From the NCBI GenBank assembly GCA_020845475.1, contig JADLFN010000038.1:1-56847 (forward strand): a stretch of DNA of 56,847 bases, given 5' to 3'. Position numbers and translations under genes: made by a program. Every line of letters begins with the position of its first letter. Within the stretch, counting starts at the first letter, position 1. A model generated the notes under the pieces. It saw nothing but the letters and a program-made list of their open reading frames with translations. It was not told the DNA's origin and made no database searches. Source of the DNA: Planctomycetota bacterium. GTDB taxonomy: Bacteria > Planctomycetota > UBA8742 > UBA2392. This document shows positions 19,901 to 27,346 of the stretch, piece by piece.

Positions 19901-21825
19901 GAAATGAGCGCGGCACTGGAGAACGAGACAGTGGTTGCCGTAGTACCTGACGGGCTGAACGTGGAAGATCCGTTGAAAAGCTGCCAGTTGAAATCGAGTG
20001 CATCGTCGCCGCCGCCGGACACCGTGATGTTGAACGTGATGTCTGTGATGATCGTGGCCTTGCCGTCGGACGTGCCGAGGTCCGACACGGTCAGGTTGAA
20101 AACACCTGTCAGGCCGGCACTGCTGGCCAGTGTGGCGCTTCCAGCAGCACCCTCAACGATGGCAGAATCCGCGTCGTCGGCGGCGATCAGGTTGAAAATC
20201 GAACTGGTCACGGGCGATGCGAAGAAATTGACCGCGCCGCCCGTCTGATCTCTAAACTGAAGTGCCAGTGCCAATTTGCCCGGCATGGCACAAGTGATGG
20301 CGAACACTGCCAGACCCGCGACGGCGGTGGCCGTGCCGCCCGCGCTGATCGCTCCAGCATCCGAGCGCAGCGCGTCGATATCGTCCGTAATGTCGCGGTC
20401 GCGGTTGTTGTTGGCGTCCGTGTATTCCACGCTGCAGCCAAAAGCCGCGCCAACGGCCTGAACAGCGCCGGGCTGCGAAAAAACGCGCACCTTGGTGGCG
20501 GCCACCGAGTATGCCAGGCCGGCGCCATTAGTGATCGGCCCCGAGGCGGCGAAGGACGTGCTGCTCGCCCCAAGCGTGAAATCGCCGCTTGAAATCGAGA
20601 ACGTGAAATTCTGGTTGTCCTGGGTGTTGGCCGGAGTCGCGGCCAGGGTCAGGCGCAGGCTGTAGGTTTCGCTGCCGCCGTTGGCCACGCTTATGCTCAG
20701 GCCGGCGAACGAGATCGTGCCCGCACCCACAGTGCCCAATACGTTTGATGCATCAGGCCCGTTGAGACGCCAGGTGTGATCGCCGGTAGTGCCGGTGCCG
20801 CCGGTGTGGATGACGACCTGCGTAACAACGGTGGCTTTGCCATCAGAGGTTCCGGCGTCGTTGATGGCGAAATCGAAAACGTCGATGTTCGCACCCGCCA
20901 CGGAACTGATTGAAGCCGGCTCCGAAGCCGCGCCGGCGCTGACCGTGGAACTGGCGTCGTCAGCGGCGACCAGTGCAAACGATGTTGTCGAGATCGGGCT
21001 GGCGCTGAGGTCAACGCTGCCCGCCGCGAGGTCCGTCAGGGTCAGCGACAGGCTCAAGTTGCCCGGCATGCCGCAGTTCACCGTAAAAATGGCCAGGCCG
21101 CTGGCAGCCGTCGCCGTCACGCCACTGGTGATGGTGCCTGCATCACTGCGCGCGGCTGTGACCTGATCCGTGATGTCTAGGTCGCGGTTGTCGCCGGCAT
21201 CGGTGTAATCAACGCTGAAACCAAAGGCCGCGCCCACGCTTTGCGTTGCACCGGGCTGCGAAACCATGCGCAGCTTGGTGGCGACCACCTGATAGACCAG
21301 GCCGGCGCCGTTGTTGACAGGCCCGGTGACGGCACCAGTGAAGTTCGAGGATGAGGCGCCTGACACCGTGAAATCCGTGCTGTCCAGCGACAGCACAAAT
21401 GTGGAGTTATCAGGTGTGCCGGCGGGCGTAGTGGCGAGATCCAGGCTGAGCGTGTAAGTCTCGGATGTGCCGTTGGCGACAGAAAGCGTCAGAGATGAGA
21501 AGGTGATCGTGCCCGCGCCCACGACGCCCAGCGCGTTCACCACGCCGGCGCCATTGAGCCGCCAGGTGTGGTTGGCGGCCGCGGCGCTTCCGCTCACATC
21601 AATGACAACCTGCGTCACTTCGGTGGGCAGAGCATCGGCACTCGCGGTATCGGTGATCGTGAAATCAAGTACATCCGTGAAGCCAGCCGCGACCGAACTG
21701 ATTGTGCCCGGCTCAGAAAGCGCGGCACTGGCCGAAAGGCTGGAATCGGTGTCCTGCGCGAAAACCGCCGAAGCCAAGCCGGATAGCAGGCACAACGTCA
21801 GCGCGACCCGCAGAAATAGGCCCAT
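13897..21825 (-). CDS. Giant secreted repeat/PKD surface protein with C-terminal sorting tail
   Basis: A 2642-aa protein. The start at 21825 is chosen because it gives a clean signal peptide (MGLFLRVALTLCLLSGLASA, then VFAQ) behind GGGAtcGGGAc; an open frame continues upstream to 22044 but without protein-like sequence. Residues of about 25-1345 hold five copies of a unit of about 265 aa that begins with [DN]DA[ND]S and contains TSDG or a variant. SbsA-like and Ig-like domains follow to about 2000 (VRVSFSEPL, VYFSEAI), then several PKD/REJ-type domains (ANAGTDRTISLPQQVRLDASAS region and later). The end has a Gly run, GGCSTG, a hydrophobic segment and RTRRRHA, the layout of Cys-containing CTERM sorting tails. 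It is expected to be exported and anchored or processed at the surface. It heads the four-gene unit that ends with the kinase and pseudo-caspase. No enzyme domain is recognised. Confidence 0.8.
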   Translation of the reverse strand: MGLFLRVALTLCLLSGLASAVFAQDTDSSLSASAALSEPGTISSVAAGFTDVLDFTITDTASADALPTEVTQVVIDVSGSAAAANHTWRLNGAGVVNALGVVGAGTITFSSLTLSVANGTSETYTLSLDLATTPAGTPDNSTFVLSLDSTDFTVSGASSSNFTGAVTGPVNNGAGLVYQVVATKLRMVSQPGATQSVGAAFGFSVDYTDAGDNRDLDITDQVTAARSDAGTITSGVTATAASGLAIFTVNCGMPGNLSLSLTLTDLAAGSVDLSASPISTTSFALVAADDASSTVSAGAASEPASISSVAGANIDVFDFAINDAGTSDGKATVVTQVVIHTGGTGTTGDHTWRLNGPDASNVLGTVGAGTISFAGLSISVANGGSETYSLRLTLAATPANTQDNQNFTFSISSGDFTLGASSTSFAASGPITNGAGLAYSVAATKVRVFSQPGAVQAVGAAFGCSVEYTDANNNRDRDITDDIDALRSDAGAISAGGTATAVAGLAVFAITCAMPGKLALALQFRDQTGGAVNFFASPVTSSIFNLIAADDADSAIVEGAAGSATLASSAGLTGVFNLTVSDLGTSDGKATIITDITFNITVSGGGDDALDFNWQLFNGSSTFSPSGTTATTVSFSSAALISVVNGGAGTLTLRAQVNAASATIDNKTLGVNVTSAGISTSASGTSVAASQSVTKAATTTIAVTATQIQIVQQPGASESVGVSFQVTVQYADAQGNRDLNASDTMSVARNDAGLITLPSPANGAAVAGLATFNVTLGLPGNLSGSLRLTFTDFSTGGFNFSGSPKNTSTFLLTAGNDANSTIGESPASPATLSSAASLTAVFSVLISDLGTSDGLPTTVNAVTYTVTVSGGSDNTAQFNWQLFNGTSTFTPIGTTATTVSFGGAPLISVADGATGTLTLRAQVTGASATLDNKTIDIQVTTSSFTTAGGSTSLGASQTVNNATNTQVQVVATQLQFVGAPPSSATVNSTIAVSVQYADALGNRDLNPNGSPESVSVSWTGGGAVTNGTRAPVNGLCDFGANNLRLQAPGALGGTLTFTDNGPGLSVGAVNISPFDLTDLNDANSQVQAGPLAEPSSISSVAAGFVNVFDFRLRDFGTSDGLPTIVSQIVVNVSGTANAAEHAWRLNGPAVSNVVGSATTTTITFTGLSINVPNGGSQDFTLSVQLAAAPALTPDNSSFVLALANSGITTGGASTSFSASSTNNGAGLSYSVLATRLTVKTQPGASQTVGVDFDVVVAYTDINGNTDVNVSDSIVNMTRSDAGSVQAPAFPIAAVNGVVSLTGANQVRLGLPAAASINLTFTDNATGVLTSANVTTANFSLGDVTPPTVTGAQLLLGADPRGRTIRVSFSEPLKPSTALVLTNFTLSFAGLHPSSITQPTASQVDLVLPDFAVSSLDTLAIANVQDVSNNVMVAVPAQAITSTDVAAPALVSISFNDSDGSGTPTPGDQYLFLFNEAINDRIFAGGTSADTALSPAGLSYGTPNIVSSGDDQGLATDSRLVIVTLVAGLTISGAEAITLSGVTDLSGNSAAVTAQTLTVVDNISPRLVLTRLDDRDNNGNASPGDVLHVYFSEAINAATMPLVNTAGELDTALAISGGGTFGPDASAQFVAGNKELRITLGSGSATAVGKTLNPQASVTDPAGNPDATSPAVAVATGTSDIFAPGLTLAYSAVNPNAVAVGTLTITATFTDTQPIIPTIAINQPGLNDLPATNMVSVGGSTRIWRFDWTVSFADGTVNIDGINVVTIVGRPTDLRGNALVPASNNTFKTDTTNPQFATVIVTDTDNYYRSGDTISLLATLNETGLNVTANLSVVDSALGTQVAFTDNGNGTYSLTSAALSSATLIQGSNIPIVVRARDAALNTATTPVLVNIDDTAPTAALLYDQPSSAVGAGNLTITLSLSEPSPTVPSIAISGLSGTPAVLATPMTGSAGQSTYTFVLNVINPTTGTASVVIGNVSDLAGNPPALVANANFTVNTTITPLIANAGTDRTISLPQQVRLDASASTGVNRTYAWTQDSGPVVTLNNANTATPTFFAQVAASYVFRVTVSSGSNSADDTVTVVLLNTLPVVEAGATLTFDRNDIVAGDTAVGLSGSALDVNGDTLFITWSLVSSPASGNLVLATPSQLSTALNVLGASIVPGVYRFQLTVFDPIGLGAATPSVDSVDVLVLAPGVLPPSAEAGPDLTSIVGQSVALSSLGSEDGDGTIVAWQWRPISRPAGSTALPTGAASATAAFVADIAGVYEFGLRVIDDDNLVSPEVRVRVIAHDLRAATFNRLPRASASLSFADTDSNTFINVGEVITLAGSATDADGDAVTLNWRQLAGPQLLSILDPAAATMDLAPVAPGVYALRLEATDANGGHGLSADLTFVVAAAAASAPVASAALASADDADGDAHVWFIPGVGVENSATNPGIDLDGSASTGSALSFVWRQLRGPAVTIAGFASSAATVVPVTSGTYVFELAVTDSAGLTAVRVVSFCVDTYDVTINPAGRAVARADAGADLSTSGESVTLSGSALDADSALSALEYHWVQVGGPPVVLDLSTPAQPRFTPPRAGAYVFELYVSDGSAYSLPDRVTVLDTRSGGGGGGGDDGGCSTGEGISLLWLAVTAGAFVCIRTRRRHA
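17790..21765 (-). repeat. Five tandem protein-coding repeats of about 265 codons
   Basis: Within the giant gene, comparable unit starts fall near 21760, 20965, 20185, 19385 and 18600, so the period is about 780-805 bp. Diagnostic phrases recur in each unit: an N-terminal [DN]DA[ND]S motif, a TSDG or related turn, a WRLNG or WQLFNG strand, VANG or VNGG before a TLTLRA or TYSL strand, and NNRDLD or NRDLN near the end. Units 3 and 4 are the most alike, and units 1, 2 and 5 form another group. This suggests stepwise duplication. Confidence 0.75.
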
Positions 21826-21894
21826 GTCCCGATCCCAAACGCCTGAACCGAACCAAGCAAAAGCGCCGCCGGCGCCAGAGCAATCAATACCGTC

Positions 21895-21930
21895 AAAAAA
21901 GCAGAGGCGCATCTTAGCGAAGGATGCGCC
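21895..21930 (-). terminator. Intrinsic terminator at the end of the T6SS operon
   Basis: On the minus strand GGCGCATC (21930-21923) pairs perfectly with GATGCGCC (21913-21906) around a 9-nt loop. The stem is followed after 5 nt by six T residues (complement of 21900-21895). It lies 41 nt after the PAAR-like stop and about 70 nt before the start of the giant gene. This is the one site in the minus-strand run with a stem plus T-run, so it probably separates the T6SS transcript from the four-gene surface/kinase unit. Confidence 0.7.
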
Positions 21931-21970
21931 CACGGGGGAACGATTTCGGACTATGCCGGATGACAATTCG

Positions 21971-22393
21971 TCAGGGCATGACAGTGATCTTGGTCTGGCT
22001 GGGAGCAATCTGGGCGCCCGCAGGCATGTTCGCGTTTGCGGCACCGTTATGCGAGGTCATTGAGCCGACATGGGCCACGCCCTTGCCCTGTGCTTTCACT
22101 TTCATCGAGGCCATCTTGTACACGATCGGGCCCTTGAACTTGTTGGAGATTACACCGCCGCCGGCCGTACCTGGCTCGTCGCCTGTGGACATGGGAATTT
22201 CGCTGTCCTTGGTGATGGGGGCCTTACCCGAAAACTTGACCTTGGTCGGACATGTGCCGGCCGAAGCCTGCATGGGCATACCCATGTTCGGATAAGGTAA
22301 CGGCACCGGCCCGCCCGGAGTAGGCGTTTTGCAAACGTCAACGGGGCCGGGCGTCATGCATTGTCCACCGCCTTTGGTCGATGCCGGGAGCAT
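21971..22393 (-). CDS. PAAR-like (DUF4150) T6SS spike-tip protein
   Basis: A 140-aa protein of the DUF4150/PAAR-like family, expected to cap the VgrG spike. The characteristic N-terminus is present: CMTPGPVDVCKTPTP, followed by PLPYPNMG, and later KVKFSGKAPITKDSEIPMSTGDEPGTAGGG, a loop conserved in this family. The start at 22393 is chosen because AGGAG lies 6 nt upstream; the ATG two codons earlier would abut the ribosome binding site. There is no extra toxin domain: the chain ends soon after the PAAR-like part at KITVMP. It is the last gene of the T6SS transcript, next to the DUF3540 gene, as in other vgrG/DUF2169/DUF3540/DUF4150 islands. It is annotated as a structural tip, with no visible effector function. 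Confidence 0.85.
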   Translation of the reverse strand: MLPASTKGGGQCMTPGPVDVCKTPTPGGPVPLPYPNMGMPMQASAGTCPTKVKFSGKAPITKDSEIPMSTGDEPGTAGGGVISNKFKGPIVYKMASMKVKAQGKGVAHVGSMTSHNGAANANMPAGAQIAPSQTKITVMP

Positions 22394-22418
22394 GTGCATC
22401 TCCTTTCCTTGAAGTCGT

Positions 22419-22928
22419 CTAGCCGAGATCGATTCGGCTGCCATTGATTTTCACGTCGTCGACCGCTTTATCAACGATTCGCTGAGCGTTGAGCCTGTAC
22501 GCACCCTCGACGATTGTACGCGATTCGCCGGTTCGCAACTTGAACAGGCCCGCAACGCGGCGCAAAGCCTTGCCGAATTTTTCCACAACCGAGCGCGCGA
22601 TGATCTGCACTTTTCCGGCCCGCAGCAGCACTCCTGGCGCGCGGATTTCCACACGCTCGGCGGCTCTCATCGAGAGCTTGCCGCCCGCGTTGAACTCGAT
22701 GTCGCCGGGCGTCTCGAAAACGCAGGCACCGCTCCCTTTGAGCACGCCTATGATGAATGATTCTTCCTGGCGGGCCACCAGTACCTCGTCGCCTTCGTTC
22801 AGGCGATAGGGAAACGCCAGCGCCACGCGCGCCCAGGTTTCTCCTTCCGGCAGGCGCACCCGCGCGCGGTCTTTTGCGGGTGTCAACACGATGGCCGATT
22901 GAAGCCCCATATGCAGTTCCGTAAGCAT
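22419..22928 (-). CDS. DUF3540 family protein, T6SS spike-associated
   Basis: A 169-aa protein resembling DUF3540 proteins, which occur beside vgrG, DUF2169 and PAAR-like genes. The sequence has regular beta strands (RVALAFPYRLNEGDEVLVAR, then FIIGVLKGSGACVFETPG, then VEIRAPGVLLRAGKVQI), reminiscent of an OB fold followed by a small beta-helix. It ends INGSRIDLG, closely matching the last residues of the nearby VgrG (IDGPSINLG), so the two may share a similar C-terminal tip contact. Ribosome binding site AGGAG lies 6 nt before the ATG at 22928. It is 9 nt downstream of the pentapeptide gene and is clearly in the same transcript. The precise molecular role is not established; an accessory part of the spike or effector loading is likely. 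Confidence 0.8.
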   Translation of the reverse strand: MLTELHMGLQSAIVLTPAKDRARVRLPEGETWARVALAFPYRLNEGDEVLVARQEESFIIGVLKGSGACVFETPGDIEFNAGGKLSMRAAERVEIRAPGVLLRAGKVQIIARSVVEKFGKALRRVAGLFKLRTGESRTIVEGAYRLNAQRIVDKAVDDVKINGSRIDLG

Positions 22929-22937
22929 GCTTTGCTC

Positions 22938-24983
22938 CTATTTGGCTGGGTCAAACTTCTCCGCCTTCAAGAGTTCAAGGTCCGTGCGACGCACCTGCTT
23001 GAGGTTGGCACCGTCAAACTTGGCGTCGCCTTCACGAACGGCATGCAGGCATGCGCCGAACATGTCCGCTTTCAGGAAGGACGTCAGCTCCACCTGCGAG
23101 TGCGAGAAGTCCGTGTAATGCAGCCTGGCTTCATGAAAGCGGGCTTCGCGCAGATCGCATTTCAGCAGCATGCTCTCGGTCAGGTCTGCCGCCGAGAAAT
23201 CTGCCGCCCGCGCCTTGGCGCCGTCGAACGAGCCCTGCGTGATCACGGCTTTGACCAGTTTCGCGCCCGTCAGATCTGCGCCGTTGAACTCCGCATACTT
23301 GCCTTGCGCCTGTTCAAGATTGGCCCTGGCCAGAAGTGTTGCCCCAAACGACGCACCGGAAATGTTGGCGTTCGATAGATTGCAGCCGGTCATGTCCGAC
23401 CGCGCAAAATCAGCGTCCTTTAGGTGCATGCCCGAAAGTGACATACCCGCAAGATTGACATCCATGATGGCCGCGCGTTCAAGGTTTGCGCCGGCCAGGG
23501 CCACTTTGGTCAGGTCGCACTTGCTTAGATCGGCACCAAACAGCTTCGCATTCTGGAACGACGCGCCGGTGAAAGAGGCCCCCGCGAATTCAGCTTTGCT
23601 CAGGTCAGCGTGGTCAAACTTCGTCTGCACGAGGGATGCCGAAGTGAAAACGGCCTCGCTCAGGTTTGCGCCTGAAAGATCCGCCCCGTCGAGATTGGCT
23701 TTGTCGAAATCCACACCCGACAGATTTGCCTTGGCCATGCGCGCGCGCGACAGGTTGCTTCCCGAAAGGTCAGCGCCGCGCAAATCTCGGTTTGAGAAGT
23801 CCACGCCGGAAAGGTCGCGCTTGTTCAGGCCCGCACCCTTGAGATTGGCCAGCGCCAGCGCCTTGAGATCAAGGGCGGCGCCCGCAAACATGGTTCCGTC
23901 GAGTACAACTTCATCGAGCGCGGCGCCCGTGAGATCGGCGCCTTCAAGATCGGCGTCGCGCAAATCGGCCTTGGCCAGACGCGCGTTCACCAGCCGCGCT
24001 TGGGTCAGTAACGCGGAATCAAAGTTGGCGGAAGTGAAATCGCCGTCGCTCAAATCCGTGGTAAGCATGATGGCGTCTTTGAACACCGCCCCCCGCGCCG
24101 TGACGCCCTTGAGCACGGCATCTGAGAGATCGCTTTGCGCGAATTGCGCATTCTCGAGGTTGGCATTGCTGAGGTCGCAATCAGACAGCGAGGCGTCCGA
24201 AAAATCCCTGCTCATCAAGTCGAGGCCCGAGAGATTGCAGCCATTCAGCGTAAAGCCCGCCATTGACTTGGGCAGTCCGCCGCAATTGCGCAGGTCATTG
24301 CCCAGAATGTCAGGTTCCGTGAAAGTGGTTTGCGATAGATCCACGCCCTGGAGATTGCATGCCCGCAATTGAAAGCCGGCGCCCTCCGCACCTTTGAGCA
24401 CCGCGTATTCCAGGTCACTTTCGCTGACAACGGCCTGTGTTACGTGAGCAGAGTCAAAGCGTGCCTTGGCCAGATGGCAGGACTGGAAGGCGCACTCATC
24501 GAGCGCGGCTTCTTCAAAATGCGCACCCGTCAGGATTGACTGTGCGAAGTAGGCATCCTTGAGCGCAGCGCGCGCGAAGTTGGCGTTGGGCGCTTGATTG
24601 GAAACGAACTTCAAGTCGCGACCGGTGCAGCCTGAAAAATCGGCATCCGAAAAACTGCACTGTGAAACGATGGCCTCGTTCAGGCGCGCACCCGTGAAAA
24701 TTGCGGCGTGCCCGTGCACGTCGATGATGCCTGCTCCGTCCAGGTTGGCGCCGCTGAAGTCGGAACTATCCACCCGCACTTCCTGCAACAGCGCATCAGT
24801 GAACTTCGCACCCTGGAGATTGCTTCCCGCAAGGCTGGATTTCACGATCACCGCGTTGGAGAAATCAACACCTGAAAGATCGTTTCCTGAAAGATCCACC
24901 TGTGCCACGACGCAGCCTGCAAGCGACCGCGTCTTGTTCAGACGCTCAAGCGTCTCCTCGAGCGAAAGCGGCGGCTGGTCCAT
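22938..24983 (-). CDS. Pentapeptide repeat protein, T6SS spike island
   Basis: A 681-aa protein made almost wholly of pentapeptide repeats of the A(D/N)LXX type, for example LSGVDFSN, ANLDGAD and DLSGANLSEAVF, running from about residue 25 to the end. Such repeats form a right-handed quadrilateral beta-helix. With more than 100 repeats the rod would be very long. There is no toxin or enzyme domain. The start is ATG at 24983, 4 nt after the stop of the DUF2169 gene; an in-frame TTG at 24995 is less likely. The pairing with a DUF2169/pentapeptide protein and vgrG is a known T6SS neighbourhood. A role as adaptor, scaffold or DNA-mimic-like cargo cannot be decided from sequence. Cys residues are frequent in the repeats (for example SQCSF, SDCDL, LSKCDL). 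Confidence 0.85.
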   Translation of the reverse strand: MDQPPLSLEETLERLNKTRSLAGCVVAQVDLSGNDLSGVDFSNAVIVKSSLAGSNLQGAKFTDALLQEVRVDSSDFSGANLDGAGIIDVHGHAAIFTGARLNEAIVSQCSFSDADFSGCTGRDLKFVSNQAPNANFARAALKDAYFAQSILTGAHFEEAALDECAFQSCHLAKARFDSAHVTQAVVSESDLEYAVLKGAEGAGFQLRACNLQGVDLSQTTFTEPDILGNDLRNCGGLPKSMAGFTLNGCNLSGLDLMSRDFSDASLSDCDLSNANLENAQFAQSDLSDAVLKGVTARGAVFKDAIMLTTDLSDGDFTSANFDSALLTQARLVNARLAKADLRDADLEGADLTGAALDEVVLDGTMFAGAALDLKALALANLKGAGLNKRDLSGVDFSNRDLRGADLSGSNLSRARMAKANLSGVDFDKANLDGADLSGANLSEAVFTSASLVQTKFDHADLSKAEFAGASFTGASFQNAKLFGADLSKCDLTKVALAGANLERAAIMDVNLAGMSLSGMHLKDADFARSDMTGCNLSNANISGASFGATLLARANLEQAQGKYAEFNGADLTGAKLVKAVITQGSFDGAKARAADFSAADLTESMLLKCDLREARFHEARLHYTDFSHSQVELTSFLKADMFGACLHAVREGDAKFDGANLKQVRRTDLELLKAEKFDPAK

Positions 24984-24987
24984 GTTC

Positions 24988-27336
24988 TCAGGCAAGCTTG
25001 GTTCCTGTCAGGATGGCGAGGTCAAAGCGAGCTCGGGTTGTGTCGGACTCCAGAAATTCCGCTTCATAACAATTGGCGCCGCGACAATCGGCTTCGGGCA
25101 AAGCCGCGCGCTCAAAACTGGCCCGGAACAGGTCCGCTTTGAGGAACACCGCTTTGGCCAGTTTTGCATCAATGAATGCGACGTGTTTCAGGATGGCCGC
25201 CGTGAAATCAGCGCCTTCCAGTATGGCTTCCTCGAAGCTGGCGCGCTCAAGTCTGGTGCCGCGGAAAAATGCCTTGGTCAGCACCGAGCCGTCAAACACC
25301 GCGCGCGTTGCAGTGCACGAAGTAAAATCAGCCTGGGCGAAATCTGCGTTCTCGCCCGCACGCAACTTGCTCAAGTCGCAGCCCTCAAACCTGACCGATG
25401 CGGCCTTGGCACCCTCAAAAGTGGCGTCCACGAGCCGGCACTTGGAGAAGTGGGCGCCTTGCAACTGTGCCTGCGTGAAGTCCGCGTACTCGAAGTTCGC
25501 CTCTGTGAGCAGCGCGCCCTTGAAAACGGATTCTGTGAATTCCGCGCGAACACACTGGGCGCCGCTGAAATCGGTGCCGCTCAGCGCGGCTTGAGTCAGC
25601 ACGGCATCGCGTAATTGCGCAGAGACGAAGCTGACTTTTGCCAGCACGGCCCTGGACAAGTCCGCGGATTCAAGGTTCGCCTTCACAAAGGCAGCTCCGG
25701 TCGAATCGGTCTCCTGCAGTGAGGCCTCTGTCAGGTTGGCGCCATCAAAGCGGGCGTTGGCGAGGTTGGCCTTGGTCAGAACCGCTTCGGTAAAATCCAG
25801 CCCGCTGAAATCGAGCCCCGAAAGGTCAAGACCTGTGAGGTCAGCTTCCGCAAAGGAGCCCCTGGCCTTGGCGTGCTCTACGCAGCGTTTGCGAGTCCAG
25901 TCGGCTTCTACTTCGTCTTCATCCGGTTCTGGCTCGGCTTCTTCTTCCTCGAGGTCCTTTTGCAGCTCCGCCGGCGGTGGATAGAGCTTGGCCAGTTCCG
26001 CGTTGGTCTTTTGCAGGTCGGCCAGCCAAACCCCATAGGTCTGCGCTATCTCGGCGGGGGAAGCCGCGCGTGCGGGAGCGCTCAACAACAACGCGGGATC
26101 GACGCCGGACGGCCCCTGGGCGGACCTGAGCGACTTGAGGTGGGCCTCGAGCTGCGCCTCTGAAGCCGCTATCTGACTATCACCCTCCGCCACGGCCTTT
26201 TCGGTGGATGCGTGCATCGCATCGGCCTCCTTCTCGGCCGCGTCGATTTCGGCATCAGAGGCCGCGTCCTGCTTGTCATCGGCCTCCTGTTCGGCGGCGG
26301 TGGCGCGGGCCTCGGCGGTAAGGCGTTCCTCGAGCAGCGCCCTGTAATGAGGCAGTCCCAAGGGCGCTTCTTTCATGGGCTCAGAGACCAGCAACAGATT
26401 TCTGAACTCGCGCAATTTGGGGTGCGCGATCTCGGTTTGGCCGCGCCAGACGAGCACGAGTTTGAGTTCGTGCGGACAAGCCCAGAGTGTGTCAAGCGCC
26501 AACGGCACTTCCTTGAATTCGCCCTTCACTGTTTCGATGAAAAGGCGGCAGCGCAGCGCGGGCAGCCTGGACTTCAACTGGTCCAGTTCCGGATGCATGT
26601 TTTCAAACAGAATCTCTTCGTCGCCTTTGAGGAACGCGGGCAGTTGCTGATCTGGCGGCGCAGCGTTGAAGAATGTCCAGTCGAAGTCTTCGGGATACCA
26701 CGGCCAGCGAGTCTGCAGCCACTTCTTGTTGTAGGTGCCGGTCTTGCCCGCGCGCTGGGGCCAAGCCGCTGAATGGGGCCCAAAGCCGGCAGGCGCTGCC
26801 TTCTGGCGCGGAGACGTGACCAGCGCTCCGGGCGTTTCGACGTTGGGCAAGACGTCATCGTCGAAACCTTTGCCGGCGGGGTTTGGCGCATATTTCTCGC
26901 CGCCAAGCGCGTTTTCATAGCGAATGGCCATGGATTTGAACGGCAAGGGATCGGACGCAGTGGAGCCCAGCAGGCCGCGGTGCCAAACGCGGTCACCGAT
27001 CACACCCAGGCTCTTGGACCAACTCCCCAGCGCAAAACGCACGCCGCAAACACCAAGGGGTTTGCCCTTTGGCGTGAAGCAGTGCGCGTCCAGTAACAAG
27101 TCAGCTCTGGGCTTGAACGGAACAAGATCCGCGACATAGGCCAGCGAGCCCTTTGCGGGTGGCGTGGCATGCGGCGTATCGGGCGCTATGGGCGCTTGTT
27201 CTGCCGCGAGTGCAGCGCTCGCGCCGTGCACAAGGTCGAAACTCGCCTTGACCACGAACGAAACGCTCCGCTGTGGCGGGCGGATTGAGCCCACCAGCCA
27301 GGCAAGGGGAAACGGCGTTTCATTCACGATACGCAT
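24988..27336 (-). CDS. DUF2169 domain protein with C-terminal pentapeptide repeats
   Basis: A 782-aa protein. The N-terminal 300 residues are a DUF2169 domain: it begins MRIVNETPFPLAWLVGSI and contains SVSFVVKASFDL, then SMAIRYENALGG and NPAGKGF, all typical. Residues of about 310-480 are an Ala/Glu-rich helical linker, followed by an acidic stretch (EEEEAEPEPDEDEVEAD). From about 500 onward there are pentapeptide repeats (LTGLDLSGLDFSGLDF and so on). DUF2169 proteins are strongly linked to T6SS vgrG islands and are thought to help load effectors on the spike, but the mechanism is unknown to me. ATG at 27336 has AAGGA 7 nt upstream; an extra GTG at 27339 is unlikely. It lies 10 nt after vgrG. 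The next gene also codes pentapeptides, so the two may form one rod. Confidence 0.88.
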   Translation of the reverse strand: MRIVNETPFPLAWLVGSIRPPQRSVSFVVKASFDLVHGASAALAAEQAPIAPDTPHATPPAKGSLAYVADLVPFKPRADLLLDAHCFTPKGKPLGVCGVRFALGSWSKSLGVIGDRVWHRGLLGSTASDPLPFKSMAIRYENALGGEKYAPNPAGKGFDDDVLPNVETPGALVTSPRQKAAPAGFGPHSAAWPQRAGKTGTYNKKWLQTRWPWYPEDFDWTFFNAAPPDQQLPAFLKGDEEILFENMHPELDQLKSRLPALRCRLFIETVKGEFKEVPLALDTLWACPHELKLVLVWRGQTEIAHPKLREFRNLLLVSEPMKEAPLGLPHYRALLEERLTAEARATAAEQEADDKQDAASDAEIDAAEKEADAMHASTEKAVAEGDSQIAASEAQLEAHLKSLRSAQGPSGVDPALLLSAPARAASPAEIAQTYGVWLADLQKTNAELAKLYPPPAELQKDLEEEEAEPEPDEDEVEADWTRKRCVEHAKARGSFAEADLTGLDLSGLDFSGLDFTEAVLTKANLANARFDGANLTEASLQETDSTGAAFVKANLESADLSRAVLAKVSFVSAQLRDAVLTQAALSGTDFSGAQCVRAEFTESVFKGALLTEANFEYADFTQAQLQGAHFSKCRLVDATFEGAKAASVRFEGCDLSKLRAGENADFAQADFTSCTATRAVFDGSVLTKAFFRGTRLERASFEEAILEGADFTAAILKHVAFIDAKLAKAVFLKADLFRASFERAALPEADCRGANCYEAEFLESDTTRARFDLAILTGTKLA

Positions 27337-27346
27337 CACTCATTCC

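Noticed and set aside
21826..22044. N-terminal extension of the giant surface gene up to 22044
   Set aside because: It would bury the signal peptide internally and run through the terminator and the PAAR-like gene end. ATG 21825 has a ribosome binding site and a clean signal peptide.
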